64,000 nt of DNA from Cobetia amphilecti (GTDB lineage: Bacteria > Pseudomonadota > Gammaproteobacteria > Pseudomonadales > Halomonadaceae). Shown here piece by piece: positions 1 to 8,577 of this stretch; positions within the stretch are counted from its first letter, which is position 1; every line of letters starts with the position of its first letter. Under the pieces are notes generated by a model. It was not told the origin of the DNA. It ran no database searches and saw only the letters and a list, made by a program, of their open reading frames with translations. The position numbers and the translations under genes were made by a program. The DNA is taken from contig NZ_CP084115.1 of the NCBI RefSeq assembly GCF_020217465.1, positions 2,418,001 through 2,482,000 of the forward strand. The letters run 5' to 3'.

Positions 1-1026
1 CACCAGATGTCGCTGAGCGAATCAGGCCTGAGCGACAACGCACGCCAAGGCCAGCAGACGCTGGTCCAACCGGTCGTGGTAGATTCCCCGCTCACTGCTG
101 GCCGTCATCAGGGCGAGTATTGCGCCATCTGGTTCGGGCCTGACCTGCCGGGGGATCAGCGTCTCGATGATGCGCTGGCCGTGTGCTTTGACAGTGAACC
201 ACTCGACGCCCCGCTGGATATCCTCGGCGAGCCCAAGGTCACGCTGACACTATCCAGTGACCAGACCTGCGGCCAGCTGACGGTGCGCCTGAGTGACGTG
301 CAGCCCGATGGCCAGGTCGCGCGCATCACCTACGGCGTGCTCAACCTCGCGCTGCGCGATCGTGACACTCCGCAGCCTCTCATTCCAGGCGAGCCCATCA
401 ACATCGAGCTGGAACTGGATATGGCAGGCTATCGGATCCCGACCGGCCACCGTCTGCGCGTGGCACTGGCATCAGCCAACTTCCCGATGGTGTGGCCGGC
501 GCCTACGCGTGCGGCTCTGACACTGCAACCGGGCCTGCAATCACTCACGCTGCCGGTCTTCACTGGCGTGGCTGTCGACACCCCCTTCGCGGCACCGGAA
601 TCCGCACCACCGGCCAACATCAGCGAGCAACGTGCCGCCAGGCCGAGTCGCAGCGTGGTCGAGGACGTGGCCAACGGGGAAATCACCACCATCGTCGAGG
701 ACGACATGGGGGCGATGACCTTCGAGGATACCGGCATGCGTGTCGAGCATCGCTGTACCGAGCGCTATACCGCGCATCCGGAAGACGCGGATCGTACCCG
801 CGCCGAGATCGTCTGGCATTACCGCGCCGGACGTGATCAGCACGGGCGTGACAGTGCTCTGGGCGAGACGACTCCGGGCCAGTTCGACATCCGTGTCGAA
901 AGCCACTATCGCATGCGCTGCGACGCCGAGAACTTCTATCTCGAAGCCGAGCAGATCGCCTGGGAAGACGACAAGGAAGTCCATCGTCGTGACTGGCAGA
1001 GTACGGTGCCGAGAACATCGGTCTGA
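1..1026 (+). CDS. CocE/NonD family hydrolase, C-terminal part (cut by window edge)
   Basis: This is the 3' part of a serine hydrolase of the CocE / X-Pro dipeptidyl-peptidase S15 family. The reading frame is open from base 1, so the ATG at 7 is an internal methionine rather than a start. The visible residues form the C-terminal jelly-roll domain: the run LTLSSDQTCGQLTVRLSDV, the segment on how drugs or ligands are bound (PGEPINIELELDMAGYRIPTGHRLRVAL), and a final beta-rich stretch of about 120 residues. The catalytic Ser-Asp-His domain lies outside the window, so substrate (ester or amide) cannot be told. It ends only 9 bp from the convergent lysR gene, with no obvious terminator between them. 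Family assignment is fairly safe; function is open. Confidence 0.75.
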   Translation, partial: HQMSLSESGLSDNARQGQQTLVQPVVVDSPLTAGRHQGEYCAIWFGPDLPGDQRLDDALAVCFDSEPLDAPLDILGEPKVTLTLSSDQTCGQLTVRLSDVQPDGQVARITYGVLNLALRDRDTPQPLIPGEPINIELELDMAGYRIPTGHRLRVALASANFPMVWPAPTRAALTLQPGLQSLTLPVFTGVAVDTPFAAPESAPPANISEQRAARPSRSVVEDVANGEITTIVEDDMGAMTFEDTGMRVEHRCTERYTAHPEDADRTRAEIVWHYRAGRDQHGRDSALGETTPGQFDIRVESHYRMRCDAENFYLEAEQIAWEDDKEVHRRDWQSTVPRTSV

Positions 1027-1035
1027 GACGCCCGC

Positions 1036-1974
1036 TCAGGCGCCTGGCGCGTACCTGTCCTGCGAGCGTTGCTGCCAGGCGGCCAGCTCCGCCGCCAGAT
1101 AGGGCATGAAGCGCTGCCCTTGACGCGAGACGGGATGAAAGCGCGAGGTGACCAGTGCGACATCCAGATTGATGGTCGGTGTGAAGGGCACGATGCGCAG
1201 ATGGCAATCGCGGCGCGCCAGCATCGCCTCCGCCGTCACCGGATCGATCAGAGCAATCCCCAGCCCTTCATTGACGAGCATCGCGACCGAGGGAAACAGA
1301 TGGGTCTCGATGCTCGCCTGCAAGGTCATGCCGACCTGCTGGAAGGCACCCGCGAGTTTCAGAGTGCTCTGGTGATGCTGGTCCAGCGTGATGATGGTCT
1401 CCCCGGCCAGGTCCGCCGGGCTCAGTGATGCCTTCTCGACGAGAGGATTGCCTTCGGGGACCGCAAGTGCCATGCACAGCCGATACTCCTCGAGCACCAG
1501 CTCCTCGATGGCGGCGTCCGACTCGATCACGCCGAGATCGAACTGGCCCTCGGCGACCCACTCGGCGATCTTGCGCGAGCTGAACGTCTGTAACGACAGG
1601 CGGCTGTCGGGAAAATCGACCAGATAGCGCGCCATCACTCGGGGCATCACCGTGGGAGACAGACCCGGCATCGAGGCCACGGTGAGCTTGCCGGCATGGC
1701 CGTCACGCAGCCCATCGGTCAGCTCATCAAGGTGGCCCACCGACGCCAGCACCTTGTCGACCCCCTCGGCCAGATGGACGGCTTCCGGCGTCAACTGTGT
1801 GCCGTAGTGGTTGCGGCGAAAGAGCAGAAAGCCGACTTCGCTTTCCAGATTGGTGATCGCCGTGCTCACCGCGGGCTGGGTGATGGCCAGGCGACGCGCT
1901 GCCTGGGAGAGACTGCCCGTACGTACCACTTCCTGAAAGATCTGCAATTGACGCAGGTTGTGTCTGAGTTTCAT
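1036..1974 (-). CDS. LysR-type transcriptional regulator (312 aa)
   Basis: The first 60 residues carry the LysR winged helix (LRQLQIFQEVVRTGSLSQAA, then LAITQPAVSTAITNLE), followed by a substrate-binding domain of about 220 residues. The length is normal for the family. It is divergent from the symporter gene at 2181, with about 200 bp between the starts, which is the usual LysR arrangement for controlling the neighbour. Two direct copies of TTGT(T/G)CTTAT in that gap (2081-2090 and 2112-2121) are candidate binding sites. By context it probably controls the symporter and the DadA-like oxidase in response to an amino acid or amino-acid-like ligand. The ligand is inference. Confidence 0.85.
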   Translation of the reverse strand: MKLRHNLRQLQIFQEVVRTGSLSQAARRLAITQPAVSTAITNLESEVGFLLFRRNHYGTQLTPEAVHLAEGVDKVLASVGHLDELTDGLRDGHAGKLTVASMPGLSPTVMPRVMARYLVDFPDSRLSLQTFSSRKIAEWVAEGQFDLGVIESDAAIEELVLEEYRLCMALAVPEGNPLVEKASLSPADLAGETIITLDQHHQSTLKLAGAFQQVGMTLQASIETHLFPSVAMLVNEGLGIALIDPVTAEAMLARRDCHLRIVPFTPTINLDVALVTSRFHPVSRQGQRFMPYLAAELAAWQQRSQDRYAPGA

Positions 1975-2080
1975 GACGGCTGGGCTCTCATCTCATGGCA
2001 GGGCTCTCGTGGTAGAGCTCTCGCGGCGGGGCACTCATGTCCGGATTCTCGAGACTAGCCTTTCTCGGGCAGACTCTAAA

Positions 2081-2121
2081 TTGTTCTTATGACTTAATAG
2101 ACAGCCTTTAGTTGTGCTTAT
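2081..2121. promoter_or_regulatory. Direct repeat, possible LysR binding sites
   Basis: TTGTTCTTAT (2081-2090) and TTGTGCTTAT (2112-2121) match at 9 of 10 positions and start 31 bp apart, about three helical turns. They lie in the divergent space between the LysR gene and the symporter gene. The regulatory role is inferred from position only. Confidence 0.3.
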
Positions 2122-2180
2122 ACCCCCTGCGGGAGGAAGCTGACCAGACCCTCATAACCAACAACAAAGGGCCACAGACA

Positions 2181-3608
2181 ATGCATATGATCGACCTCAT
2201 GGGGCTATTGCTGTATTTCGCGATACTGCTCTACATCGGCTACCGCAGTGCCAAGAAGACCTCCAGCAGTGCCGACTTCGCCGTCGCCGGCAACAAGATC
2301 ATCTGGCCGGTGCTGTTCGCCACGCTTGCCGCTTCCTTCCTCGGCGGGGGCGCCTCGATGGGCCGCGCCGGCAAGGCCTTCGATGAGGGCTACGCCTTCA
2401 TGTTCGCGGCCTCCGCCTTTCCCATCGCCACCATCATCGCAGGCCTATACATCGCACCGCGCCTCAAGCGCTATGCGGGCGCCCAGACGGTCGGTGACAT
2501 CATGGCGCATCACTATGGTCGCAGCGCTCGCCTGCTGACCGGCATCTTCTCGCTGATCTTCTGCGTCGGCATCCTCGGCGCTCAGGCACTGGCCATCGGC
2601 ACCGTCTTCAATGCCATCCTGGGCATCGAGATCAGCACCGGCATCCTGATCGGCATGGCAGTGGTACTGGTGTACTCCACGGCCGGCGGCATGTGGGCCG
2701 TGATCCAGACCGACGTGGTGCAGTTCGTCATGCTCGCGGTCTTCCTGCCCATCACCATGATCGTCGGGCTCGACAAGATCGGTGGTCCCGATGCCCTGAT
2801 CGCCGCGCTGCCCACCGAGCACTTCAGCATCATGGGCGATTACACGCCGCTGATGTTCATCAGCATCTTCATCGCCTTCCTGCTCGGCGAGACCCTCGTC
2901 CCGCCCTACACCCAGCGCGCCCTGTCGGCACCGGATTCCCGTCATGCCAAGATCGGCTACTCGCTGGCCGGCGGCTTCGGTCTGCTGTTCTATGCCGTCA
3001 GCTCCACCATCGGCCTGATCGCGCTGGTGCTCTATCCGCAGATCTCGCCGGATCAGGCCATGCCGGAACTGATTCGTGACGCCCTGCCGCTGGGCCTGAC
3101 CGGTCTGGTGCTCGCCTCACTGCTGGCCGTGGTGATGTCGACGGCGGACTCCTACCTGAACTCGGCAGCGGTCATCTTCGTGACCGACATCTACAAGCCC
3201 TTCATCAATCCCGCCATGTCCGGCAAGCAGCAGCTGTGGATCGAGCGCGGCGTCAATCTGGCCATCGGGTTGGGCGCCATCATCTTCGCGCTTTATGCCA
3301 CCTCGATCATCGATGCGCTGCTGCTGAGCTACGCGCTGTGGGCGCCGACCATCCTGCTGCCGTTCATCTTCGCCGTGCTGTTCAAGATTCGCTGCAAGCG
3401 TGCCGGTATCGCCGCGATGCTCGCCGGGGCACTGGCCACCAGCGTCTGGAAGTGGAGCGGCCTGGAGCTCGAGGCATTGAGCGGCATCACGCCACTGATC
3501 GCCGGCGTCATCGCCAATATCGTGGTTTTCACCCTCGTCTATCAGTTCTTGAACGCGGCGCCGGACCACAACGGCAACGACGCCCCGCCCCAGCCTACCC
3601 ACTCCTGA
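2181..3608 (+). CDS. Sodium:solute symporter family (SSS) transporter, 475 aa
   Basis: This inner-membrane carrier has about 13 hydrophobic segments and the SSS signature region (ASFLGGGASMGRAGKAFDEG near residues 50-70, and a Ser-rich MSTADSYLNSAAVIFVTDIYK segment around residues 320-340). I chose the ATG at 2181 (MHMIDLMG), where the first transmembrane helix begins. The longer frame from 2112 adds a polar segment. The gene is followed after 10 bp by a 31-codon membrane ORF, then by a DadA-like oxidase, so the unit probably imports and oxidises an amino acid or related amine using the sodium gradient. The substrate cannot be read from the sequence. Confidence 0.85.
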   Translation: MHMIDLMGLLLYFAILLYIGYRSAKKTSSSADFAVAGNKIIWPVLFATLAASFLGGGASMGRAGKAFDEGYAFMFAASAFPIATIIAGLYIAPRLKRYAGAQTVGDIMAHHYGRSARLLTGIFSLIFCVGILGAQALAIGTVFNAILGIEISTGILIGMAVVLVYSTAGGMWAVIQTDVVQFVMLAVFLPITMIVGLDKIGGPDALIAALPTEHFSIMGDYTPLMFISIFIAFLLGETLVPPYTQRALSAPDSRHAKIGYSLAGGFGLLFYAVSSTIGLIALVLYPQISPDQAMPELIRDALPLGLTGLVLASLLAVVMSTADSYLNSAAVIFVTDIYKPFINPAMSGKQQLWIERGVNLAIGLGAIIFALYATSIIDALLLSYALWAPTILLPFIFAVLFKIRCKRAGIAAMLAGALATSVWKWSGLELEALSGITPLIAGVIANIVVFTLVYQFLNAAPDHNGNDAPPQPTHS

Positions 3609-3618
3609 GGACCAGACA

Positions 3619-3714
3619 ATGTTCGGACTGACCCTGTATGCGATCTGCCTGCTGAGCATCCTCACCGCCGTGGGCATCGGCATCGCCTCCTGGAAGTTCT
3701 ACCGCGACAACTGA
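3619..3714 (+). CDS. 31-residue membrane protein, likely symporter small accessory subunit
   Basis: A short ORF begins with ATG at 3619, eight bases after a GAGG ribosome site that overlaps the end of the symporter gene. It encodes 31 residues: MFGLTLYAICLLSILTAVGI as one hydrophobic helix, then a basic/aromatic C-terminal end (SWKFYRDN). One helix plus a short charged tail, placed immediately behind an SSS carrier, is the pattern of the small accessory subunits annotated next to SSS and NSS transporters. The role, stabilising or tuning the carrier in the inner membrane, is inferred from position and shape. The ORF is short enough that gene finders often omit it. Confidence 0.65.
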   Translation: MFGLTLYAICLLSILTAVGIGIASWKFYRDN

Positions 3715-3720
3715 GCCATC

Positions 3721-3776
3721 GGCAGGGCCTGCGCCGCTCGACCATGAGTCTTCCAAGGCTCTGTCATGGCCCTGCC
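3721..3776. terminator. Hairpin after the symporter unit
   Basis: GGCAGGGCC (3721-3729) can pair with GGCCCTGCC (3768-3776), and CCATGA (3742-3747) with TCATGG (3764-3769). The loop is long and there is no T-run, so this is a weak terminator or processing site at best. Confidence 0.3.
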
Positions 3777-3843
3777 ACCGTCTTCATCACGCCGATCATG
3801 TCGGGCAACTCGCCCGGCATGCTCGGCAAAGAGAGTACGCGCG

Positions 3844-5130
3844 ATGACCCCGCAATCCTCCGCCGCCGAAGCGGCGAGTCACGCCAGCATTGCCGTCATT
3901 GGCGCCGGCATCATCGGTCTCGCGACCTGCCGCGCCTTGCAGGCACGTGGCTATCACGTTCGACTGTATGACCCGAACCCCATCGGCGAAGGCACCTCCT
4001 TCGGCAACGCCGGCCTCATCGCCAACTACGCCACCTCACCGATGGCCAGTGGCGATACCCTGCGTCAGCTGCCGGGCCACCTGCTGAGCAGGCAGCCCTC
4101 CCTTGCCATCGCCCTGCGCCACACGCCTGCCCTCGCGGATTTCGGCTGGCGCTTCCTCAAGGCGGCAACGCCCTCCAATTTTCAGCGTCACAAGGCGGAC
4201 CTGATCGCCTTGCTGGCCAATGCCGTCGAGCGACAGCATGCCCTGATCGATGACCTGCAGACCAAAGCGACCACTGCCCTGGCCAGCCAGACAGGCTGTC
4301 TGCAGATCCAGCGCGACACCGTCATCACCCCGGCTTCGCTGGAAAAGATGGCCCAGGCGAAGCGCCATGACGGGGTCGAATGTCAGGCACTGGGCGCAAA
4401 CCAGCTGCGGGATCTGGAACCGTCGCTCAACTCGAAGGGACTGGCAGGCGGCCTCTACTATCCTGACACCCGCCACCTCACCAGCCCACTGTCACTCAGT
4501 CGCCAACTCTACGCACAGCTTAAAGAAGGCGGCCTTGAGTGGACGGCGCAGCAGGTCGACACCCTCACGCCGCTTTCCATTGGTGGTTGGCGCATCAACA
4601 CCGCCGCCACCTCACAGGAGGCCTCGCATGTGGTGATCTGCGCCGGCATCGCGAGCAATACGCTGCTGGCCGGGCTCGGCAAACGACTGCCGGTGGTCAG
4701 CGAGCGCGGCTATCACATCGAGCTCGCCACCTCGCTGCCACTCTCACGCCCGGTGGGTTGGCTGGCGCATCACTTCTACGCCTCGCCCATGGCCGAAGGC
4801 ATACGACTGGCGGGCACCACCGAATTCTGCGCGCCATCGCGCCCCGCCTCGCCGCAACGCTGGCAAGCCCTCAAGCAATGGGGCGAGACGCTCTTCGGTC
4901 AGCCGCTCGACGTCGCCCGCCACTGGATGGGCGTGCGTCACTCCACCCCCGATGGCCTGCCGGTAGTGGGCGAAATGCCCGGCTGCCCCGGCCTGCTGCT
5001 CGCTTACGGACACGGCCACCTGGGCCTGACACTCTCGGCCGAGACGGGCGATCTGGTGGCACGCACGGTGGCGCACGAGCCCCTGCCGGAATACGCGCGC
5101 AGCCTGTCACCCGCCAGGTTCTGCCAATGA
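3844..5130 (+). CDS. FAD-dependent D-amino-acid dehydrogenase-like oxidoreductase (DAO family), 428 aa
   Basis: This DadA-like flavoenzyme of the DAO superfamily oxidises the C-N bond of amino acids to give oxo acids. The Rossmann motif IAVIGAGIIGLATC has GxGxxG at residues 20-25, followed by the acidic end of the second strand (VRLYDPNP) and GTSFGNAGLI, typical for FAD binding. The C-terminal VGEMPGCPGLLLAYGHGHLGLTLSAETG is the usual FAD-contact segment. I start it at 3844 because AAAGAGAG lies 8 bp upstream and the Rossmann strand follows directly; the frame opens earlier, at 3766. With the upstream symporter it suggests uptake and oxidation of a D-amino acid or cyclic amino acid such as hydroxyproline. 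The substrate is not proven. Confidence 0.8.
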   Translation: MTPQSSAAEAASHASIAVIGAGIIGLATCRALQARGYHVRLYDPNPIGEGTSFGNAGLIANYATSPMASGDTLRQLPGHLLSRQPSLAIALRHTPALADFGWRFLKAATPSNFQRHKADLIALLANAVERQHALIDDLQTKATTALASQTGCLQIQRDTVITPASLEKMAQAKRHDGVECQALGANQLRDLEPSLNSKGLAGGLYYPDTRHLTSPLSLSRQLYAQLKEGGLEWTAQQVDTLTPLSIGGWRINTAATSQEASHVVICAGIASNTLLAGLGKRLPVVSERGYHIELATSLPLSRPVGWLAHHFYASPMAEGIRLAGTTEFCAPSRPASPQRWQALKQWGETLFGQPLDVARHWMGVRHSTPDGLPVVGEMPGCPGLLLAYGHGHLGLTLSAETGDLVARTVAHEPLPEYARSLSPARFCQ

Positions 5131-5177
5131 TCCCGCCCCCCTGAGCAAGCAGGACGACATCCTTGCCCTGAAGACGA

Positions 5178-5209
5178 AAGCCCCTGACAGGCGAACCTGT
5201 CAGGGGCTT
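5178..5209. terminator. Terminator hairpin between convergent genes
   Basis: A perfect 13-bp stem, AAGCCCCTGACAG with CTGTCAGGGGCTT, encloses a 6-base loop. It sits between the oxidase (+) and the ribbon-helix-helix gene (-). The T-run is weak. Confidence 0.7.
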
Positions 5210-5279
5210 CGTGTCTCTTGCGTCAGAGCCGGGCTGATCAGCACAGGGCTTGTCAGAGCGCCCCACCCAACCCGCTCGT

Positions 5280-5468
5280 TCAGGAAGATGGGGGTTGTGG
5301 ACGCCCGGGCTGGGACGCGTACTCGACGCCATGCGCCTGCAGATACTCGCGGATCAACTGACGGACGACCTGAGACGGCGTCTGATCCTGCGAGGCACAC
5401 AGCTGCTCGAAGGCCTGCTTCTTGTGCGGGTCAATCATCAGGGTCAGGCGTGCGGTCTTCTTTTCCAT
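5280..5468 (-). CDS. Ribbon-helix-helix (CopG/Arc-like) small protein, 62 aa
   Basis: This small protein has the ribbon-helix-helix layout: a short beta strand (TARLTLMIDP), helix 1 (HKKQAFEQLCASQ), a turn, and helix 2 (TPSQVVRQLIREYLQAHG). Such proteins dimerise and insert the paired strands into DNA. I start it at 5468 (MEKKTARL), which follows GGGAGAGC; the frame opens 20 codons earlier. No toxin-like ORF adjoins it, so it is probably a stand-alone regulator rather than an antitoxin. It faces dauA divergently. An 8-bp sequence, ATTAACAT at 5488-5495, recurs inverted at 5590-5597 (ATGTTAAT) in the space between them and could be its site. Confidence 0.65.
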   Translation of the reverse strand: MEKKTARLTLMIDPHKKQAFEQLCASQDQTPSQVVRQLIREYLQAHGVEYASQPGRPQPPSS

Positions 5469-5487
5469 CTTCAGCTCTCCCGAAATC

Positions 5488-5597
5488 ATTAACATCAGAT
5501 GGTAATGCTGGGACACCGATACCGACAAGCCAATCCTTGTGAACCCGCGTCGAACCTCTGGGCAAGCGAATGACGATCATGCTAATTACATGTTAAT
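5488..5597. promoter_or_regulatory. Divergent AT-rich region with inverted ATTAACAT copies
   Basis: The 293-bp space between the ribbon-helix-helix gene and dauA is AT-rich around 5575-5630. It holds ATTAACAT (5488-5495) and its inverse ATGTTAAT (5590-5597). It probably contains promoters for both genes. I could not fix -35/-10 boxes with confidence. Confidence 0.3.
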
Positions 5598-5761
5598 GTT
5601 TTTACCATATTATTATCATGTGATCATGACAGGGCAGTCCGTCACAGACGGCTGGCCTGCTGTCGCCTGGCGCAGTGTCATGTTCGGACATGCCACGCCA
5701 TGCCCTGATACGGCCAGCACCAGGTTCAGCGTCGAGATTCCCTCCGCGAGGACCCGCCCCG

Positions 5762-7534
5762 ATGACCTCCAAGCGCTCCCCCATGCGCCTGCCCCCGATT
5801 GCCACCGGCCTGCGCAGTGCATGGCACTCAGGCTACGGCCTCACCGATCTGCGTCAGGACATCCTGGCCGGGTTGACCATCGGCACCGTGGCAGTGCCGT
5901 TGTCCATGGCACTGGCCATCGCGGCCGGGGTCGCGCCACAGCATGGCCTTTATACGGCCATCGTCGCGGGGGCAATCATCGCCATGACGGGCGGCTCACG
6001 CGTCAACGTTTCGGGGCCCACCGCGGCCTTCGTGGTGATCCTGTTTCCCATCGTTCAGCAGTACGGACTCGGCGGCCTGTTGATCGCCACCATGATGGCG
6101 GGGGCGATTCTGATACTGCTGGGGCTGACGCACATGGGGCGGCTGATCCAGTTCGTGCCCTATCCGGTCGTGCTCGGCTTTACCGCCGGCATCGCCGTGG
6201 TGATCGCCGTCCTGCAGGTGCCTGACTTTCTGGGCCTGAGTGTCGGACAACTCAGCGAGCACTTCGTCGAGAATGTCGGGCATATTCTGGCCGCACTGCC
6301 GACGCTGAACCCTCATGAACTCTCCATCGGGGTCTTTTCACTGGCCGTCATGCTGCTGTGGCCACGCCTGCACCTGCCCGTCCCCGCGCCACTGGTCGGC
6401 TTGATCGTCGGCGCACTGGCGGCCCATGCGCTCGAACTCGCCTTCGGCGGTGACACCCAGGGTCCGCTGGTGGAAACCATCGCCTCCCGCTTCAGCTGGG
6501 AAGCGGGAGGCAGCAGCGGCACGGGCATTCCGCCCATCGCCCCAACGCTGATAACTCCCTGGCAGCTGCCCGGCGCGGATGGCCAGCCGCTGACACTGGA
6601 TTTCGAGCTGATCCGTGCACTGATGGGGCCCGCCATCGCCATTGCCATGCTGGGGGCGATCGAATCCCTGCTGTGCTCGGTGGTATCCGATGGACTGACG
6701 CGAACGCGCCATGACCCGGATGCGGAGTTGATCGGCCAGGGGCTGGGCAATCTGATAGCGCCGTTGTTCGCGGGCATCACGGCAACTGCCGCCATCGCAC
6801 GCACCGCCACCAACATTCGCTGCGGAGCCCGTTCACCACTGGCGGCAGTGGTGCATTCCGCGGTGGTACTGCTTGCAGTGATCGCACTGGCGGATCTGCT
6901 GGGCAAGGTGCCGATGGCAACATTGGCGGCGCTGCTGTTCATCGTCGCCTGGAACATGAGTGAGGCTCGCCACTTCGTGCATAGCCTGCGTTCCGCCCCG
7001 GGAGGCGATGTGGCGATCCTGTTGATCTGCTTCGGCCTCACCGTGCTGTTCAACATGGTGCTGGCGGTGGCAGTCGGCGTCGGTCTGGCGGCGGCGCTGT
7101 TCATACGCCGCATGATGCAGCTGACGCAGACCCGCCAGATCTCCGACACGCCACAGGTCGAGGCGCTTCGCCAGACACTGTGCGAGGGAAGCGACAGCAG
7201 CGCCATCGCGCTCTACGACATCGATGGCCCGCTGTTCTTCGGCGTGGCCGAGAAGGCGCTGACCTCACTGCGCCTGGTCGATGACAGAGTCCGGGTCGTG
7301 ATTCTCGACATGAGCGATGTGCCGAGCATCGATGGCACGGCCATCGTGGCCCTGAAATCCCTGATCGATGACATGCATCACCAGCGAGTGGCGCTGATTC
7401 TGGCGGGGCTGCCGAGCCATCTGATCGTCAAGCTGCGTCGAGCCGGGATTCGCACGCGTGCGCACAAGCTCAGCTGGTGCCGCAGCCTGCCACGCGCCGT
7501 CGCCGTGGCACGTCGCTGGCTGGGCGAACACTAG
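5762..7534 (+). CDS. dauA: SulP-family anion / C4-dicarboxylate transporter (DauA), 590 aa
   Basis: This is an inner-membrane carrier of the SulP/SLC26 family with a cytoplasmic STAS domain. The N-terminal half has the family signature (LAGLTIGTVAVPLSMALAIA, then MTGGSRVNVSGPTAAFVV). The segments MLGAIESLLCSVVSDG and GITATAAIARTATNIRCGA follow E. coli DauA/YchM closely. The STAS domain occupies roughly the last 120 residues (ALYDIDGPLFFGVAEKA, VVILDMSDVPSIDGTAIVAL). E. coli DauA carries succinate and aspartate at acidic pH, so organic-acid uptake is the best guess; bicarbonate or sulfate remain possible. I start it at 5762 after CGCGAGGA. It ends with TAG and is followed by a strong hairpin shared with the convergent gntR gene. 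Confidence 0.85.
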   Translation: MTSKRSPMRLPPIATGLRSAWHSGYGLTDLRQDILAGLTIGTVAVPLSMALAIAAGVAPQHGLYTAIVAGAIIAMTGGSRVNVSGPTAAFVVILFPIVQQYGLGGLLIATMMAGAILILLGLTHMGRLIQFVPYPVVLGFTAGIAVVIAVLQVPDFLGLSVGQLSEHFVENVGHILAALPTLNPHELSIGVFSLAVMLLWPRLHLPVPAPLVGLIVGALAAHALELAFGGDTQGPLVETIASRFSWEAGGSSGTGIPPIAPTLITPWQLPGADGQPLTLDFELIRALMGPAIAIAMLGAIESLLCSVVSDGLTRTRHDPDAELIGQGLGNLIAPLFAGITATAAIARTATNIRCGARSPLAAVVHSAVVLLAVIALADLLGKVPMATLAALLFIVAWNMSEARHFVHSLRSAPGGDVAILLICFGLTVLFNMVLAVAVGVGLAAALFIRRMMQLTQTRQISDTPQVEALRQTLCEGSDSSAIALYDIDGPLFFGVAEKALTSLRLVDDRVRVVILDMSDVPSIDGTAIVALKSLIDDMHHQRVALILAGLPSHLIVKLRRAGIRTRAHKLSWCRSLPRAVAVARRWLGEH

Positions 7535-7612
7535 CCTTGCGAGCATCGAGCTATGCATATCTTCATAGGCCGCTTGCGCATCTGCAGGGCGCGTTTTCAA
7601 GTCTCCCGATAC

Positions 7613-7650
7613 GACAATGCCTCTGATCGGTGACGATCAGAGGCATTGTC
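7613..7650. terminator. 17-bp perfect hairpin between convergent genes
   Basis: GACAATGCCTCTGATCG pairs perfectly with CGATCAGAGGCATTGTC around a 4-base loop (GTGA). It lies between dauA (+) and gntR (-). There is no T-run on either strand, so it may act as an mRNA end-stabilising structure or a factor-assisted terminator. Confidence 0.6.
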
Positions 7651-7708
7651 ATGGGTCATGACGCGTCAGCGAAGCACTCACCATTCGAGGCGCTTACCTG
7701 TTGTGGGA

Positions 7709-8410
7709 CTAAGGCGCATGGACGCCTTCGAACATGCGTCGGCGCGCCCCTTCGAGATGCGCCCGCATCGCGCTTTCGGCCGCCGCGGCGTCCTTATCGG
7801 CAATCGCATCGATGATCGCCCGATGCTCATCCTGAACGATGCGCAGGCGTTCCTCCGAGGCTCGCAGTGACAGGCCGCGCGTCAGGTTCATACCCTCCTT
7901 GATGCTCTGGTTGAGCGAGCGCAGCACGGTGGCGTAGTAGTGATTGCTGGCCGCTTCGGTGATCGCCAGATGGAACTCGAAGTCTTCATCCGAGGCACGA
8001 TCGTGGTTGAGATTGGCCTGGTTGATGGCTTCGAAGCGCTGGCGAATGTGCTCCAGCTGCTCCGAGGTGCGTCGCAGTGCGGCAAGACCCGCCGCACTGG
8101 CCTCGACATTGGTGCGAAACTCGAAGCAACGCTGGATGTCGGCGATGCTGGAGATACGCGCAAATTCGAGCACGGCGCTGTCGGGTCGATTGATGACGAA
8201 GCTGCCGGAGCCCCGCCGCGAAACGACGAGATTGTCCTCGCGCAGCCGCGCCAGCGCATCACGCAGCACCGGGCGCGACACCTCATACAGCTCGCACAGG
8301 CGCGCCTCGGTGGGCAGCTTCTTGTTGACGGGGTAATCACCGCTGATGATGGCCGCCAGAATCTTCTCGTAGACCACCAGTGCCAGTGAATGCTTGGCTG
8401 CGTCACTCAT
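7709..8410 (-). CDS. GntR-family regulator, FadR/FCD subfamily (233 aa)
   Basis: Residues 1-75 form a GntR winged helix (YEKILAAIISGDYPVNKKLP, LCELYEVSRPVLRDALARL, VVSRRGSGSFV). The rest is an all-helical FCD ligand domain with metal-binding type residues (DEDFEFHLAITEAASNHYY, QDEHRAIIDAIADKD). FCD regulators usually respond to sugar acids or other carboxylates and repress adjacent catabolic genes. This one lies downstream of tctCBA on the same strand, with 167 bp between, and next to the SDR/aldehyde dehydrogenase genes. I infer that it controls those and perhaps the uxuA/rraA region, because all share a similar promoter sequence. It ends with TAG. Confidence 0.85.
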   Translation of the reverse strand: MSDAAKHSLALVVYEKILAAIISGDYPVNKKLPTEARLCELYEVSRPVLRDALARLREDNLVVSRRGSGSFVINRPDSAVLEFARISSIADIQRCFEFRTNVEASAAGLAALRRTSEQLEHIRQRFEAINQANLNHDRASDEDFEFHLAITEAASNHYYATVLRSLNQSIKEGMNLTRGLSLRASEERLRIVQDEHRAIIDAIADKDAAAAESAMRAHLEGARRRMFEGVHAP

Positions 8411-8577
8411 CGTGTCATGTCGCCCTTTCTCATCACTCTTGGTCCACCTTCAGGCATGTCAGATGGTGTGCAATTCTACCGGAAACCCTGCCAGTTGAGG
8501 AAAGGCCACGGGACAGCGACGTTCCCCGGCGTCATCACTGCCGCTCGCCCACCCGCTCCACTCGGCTGACGTCCCTT

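Noticed and set aside
7-9. ATG at base 7 as the start of the first gene
   Set aside because: The frame is open to the window edge, and the protein lacks its catalytic half, so this is an internal methionine.
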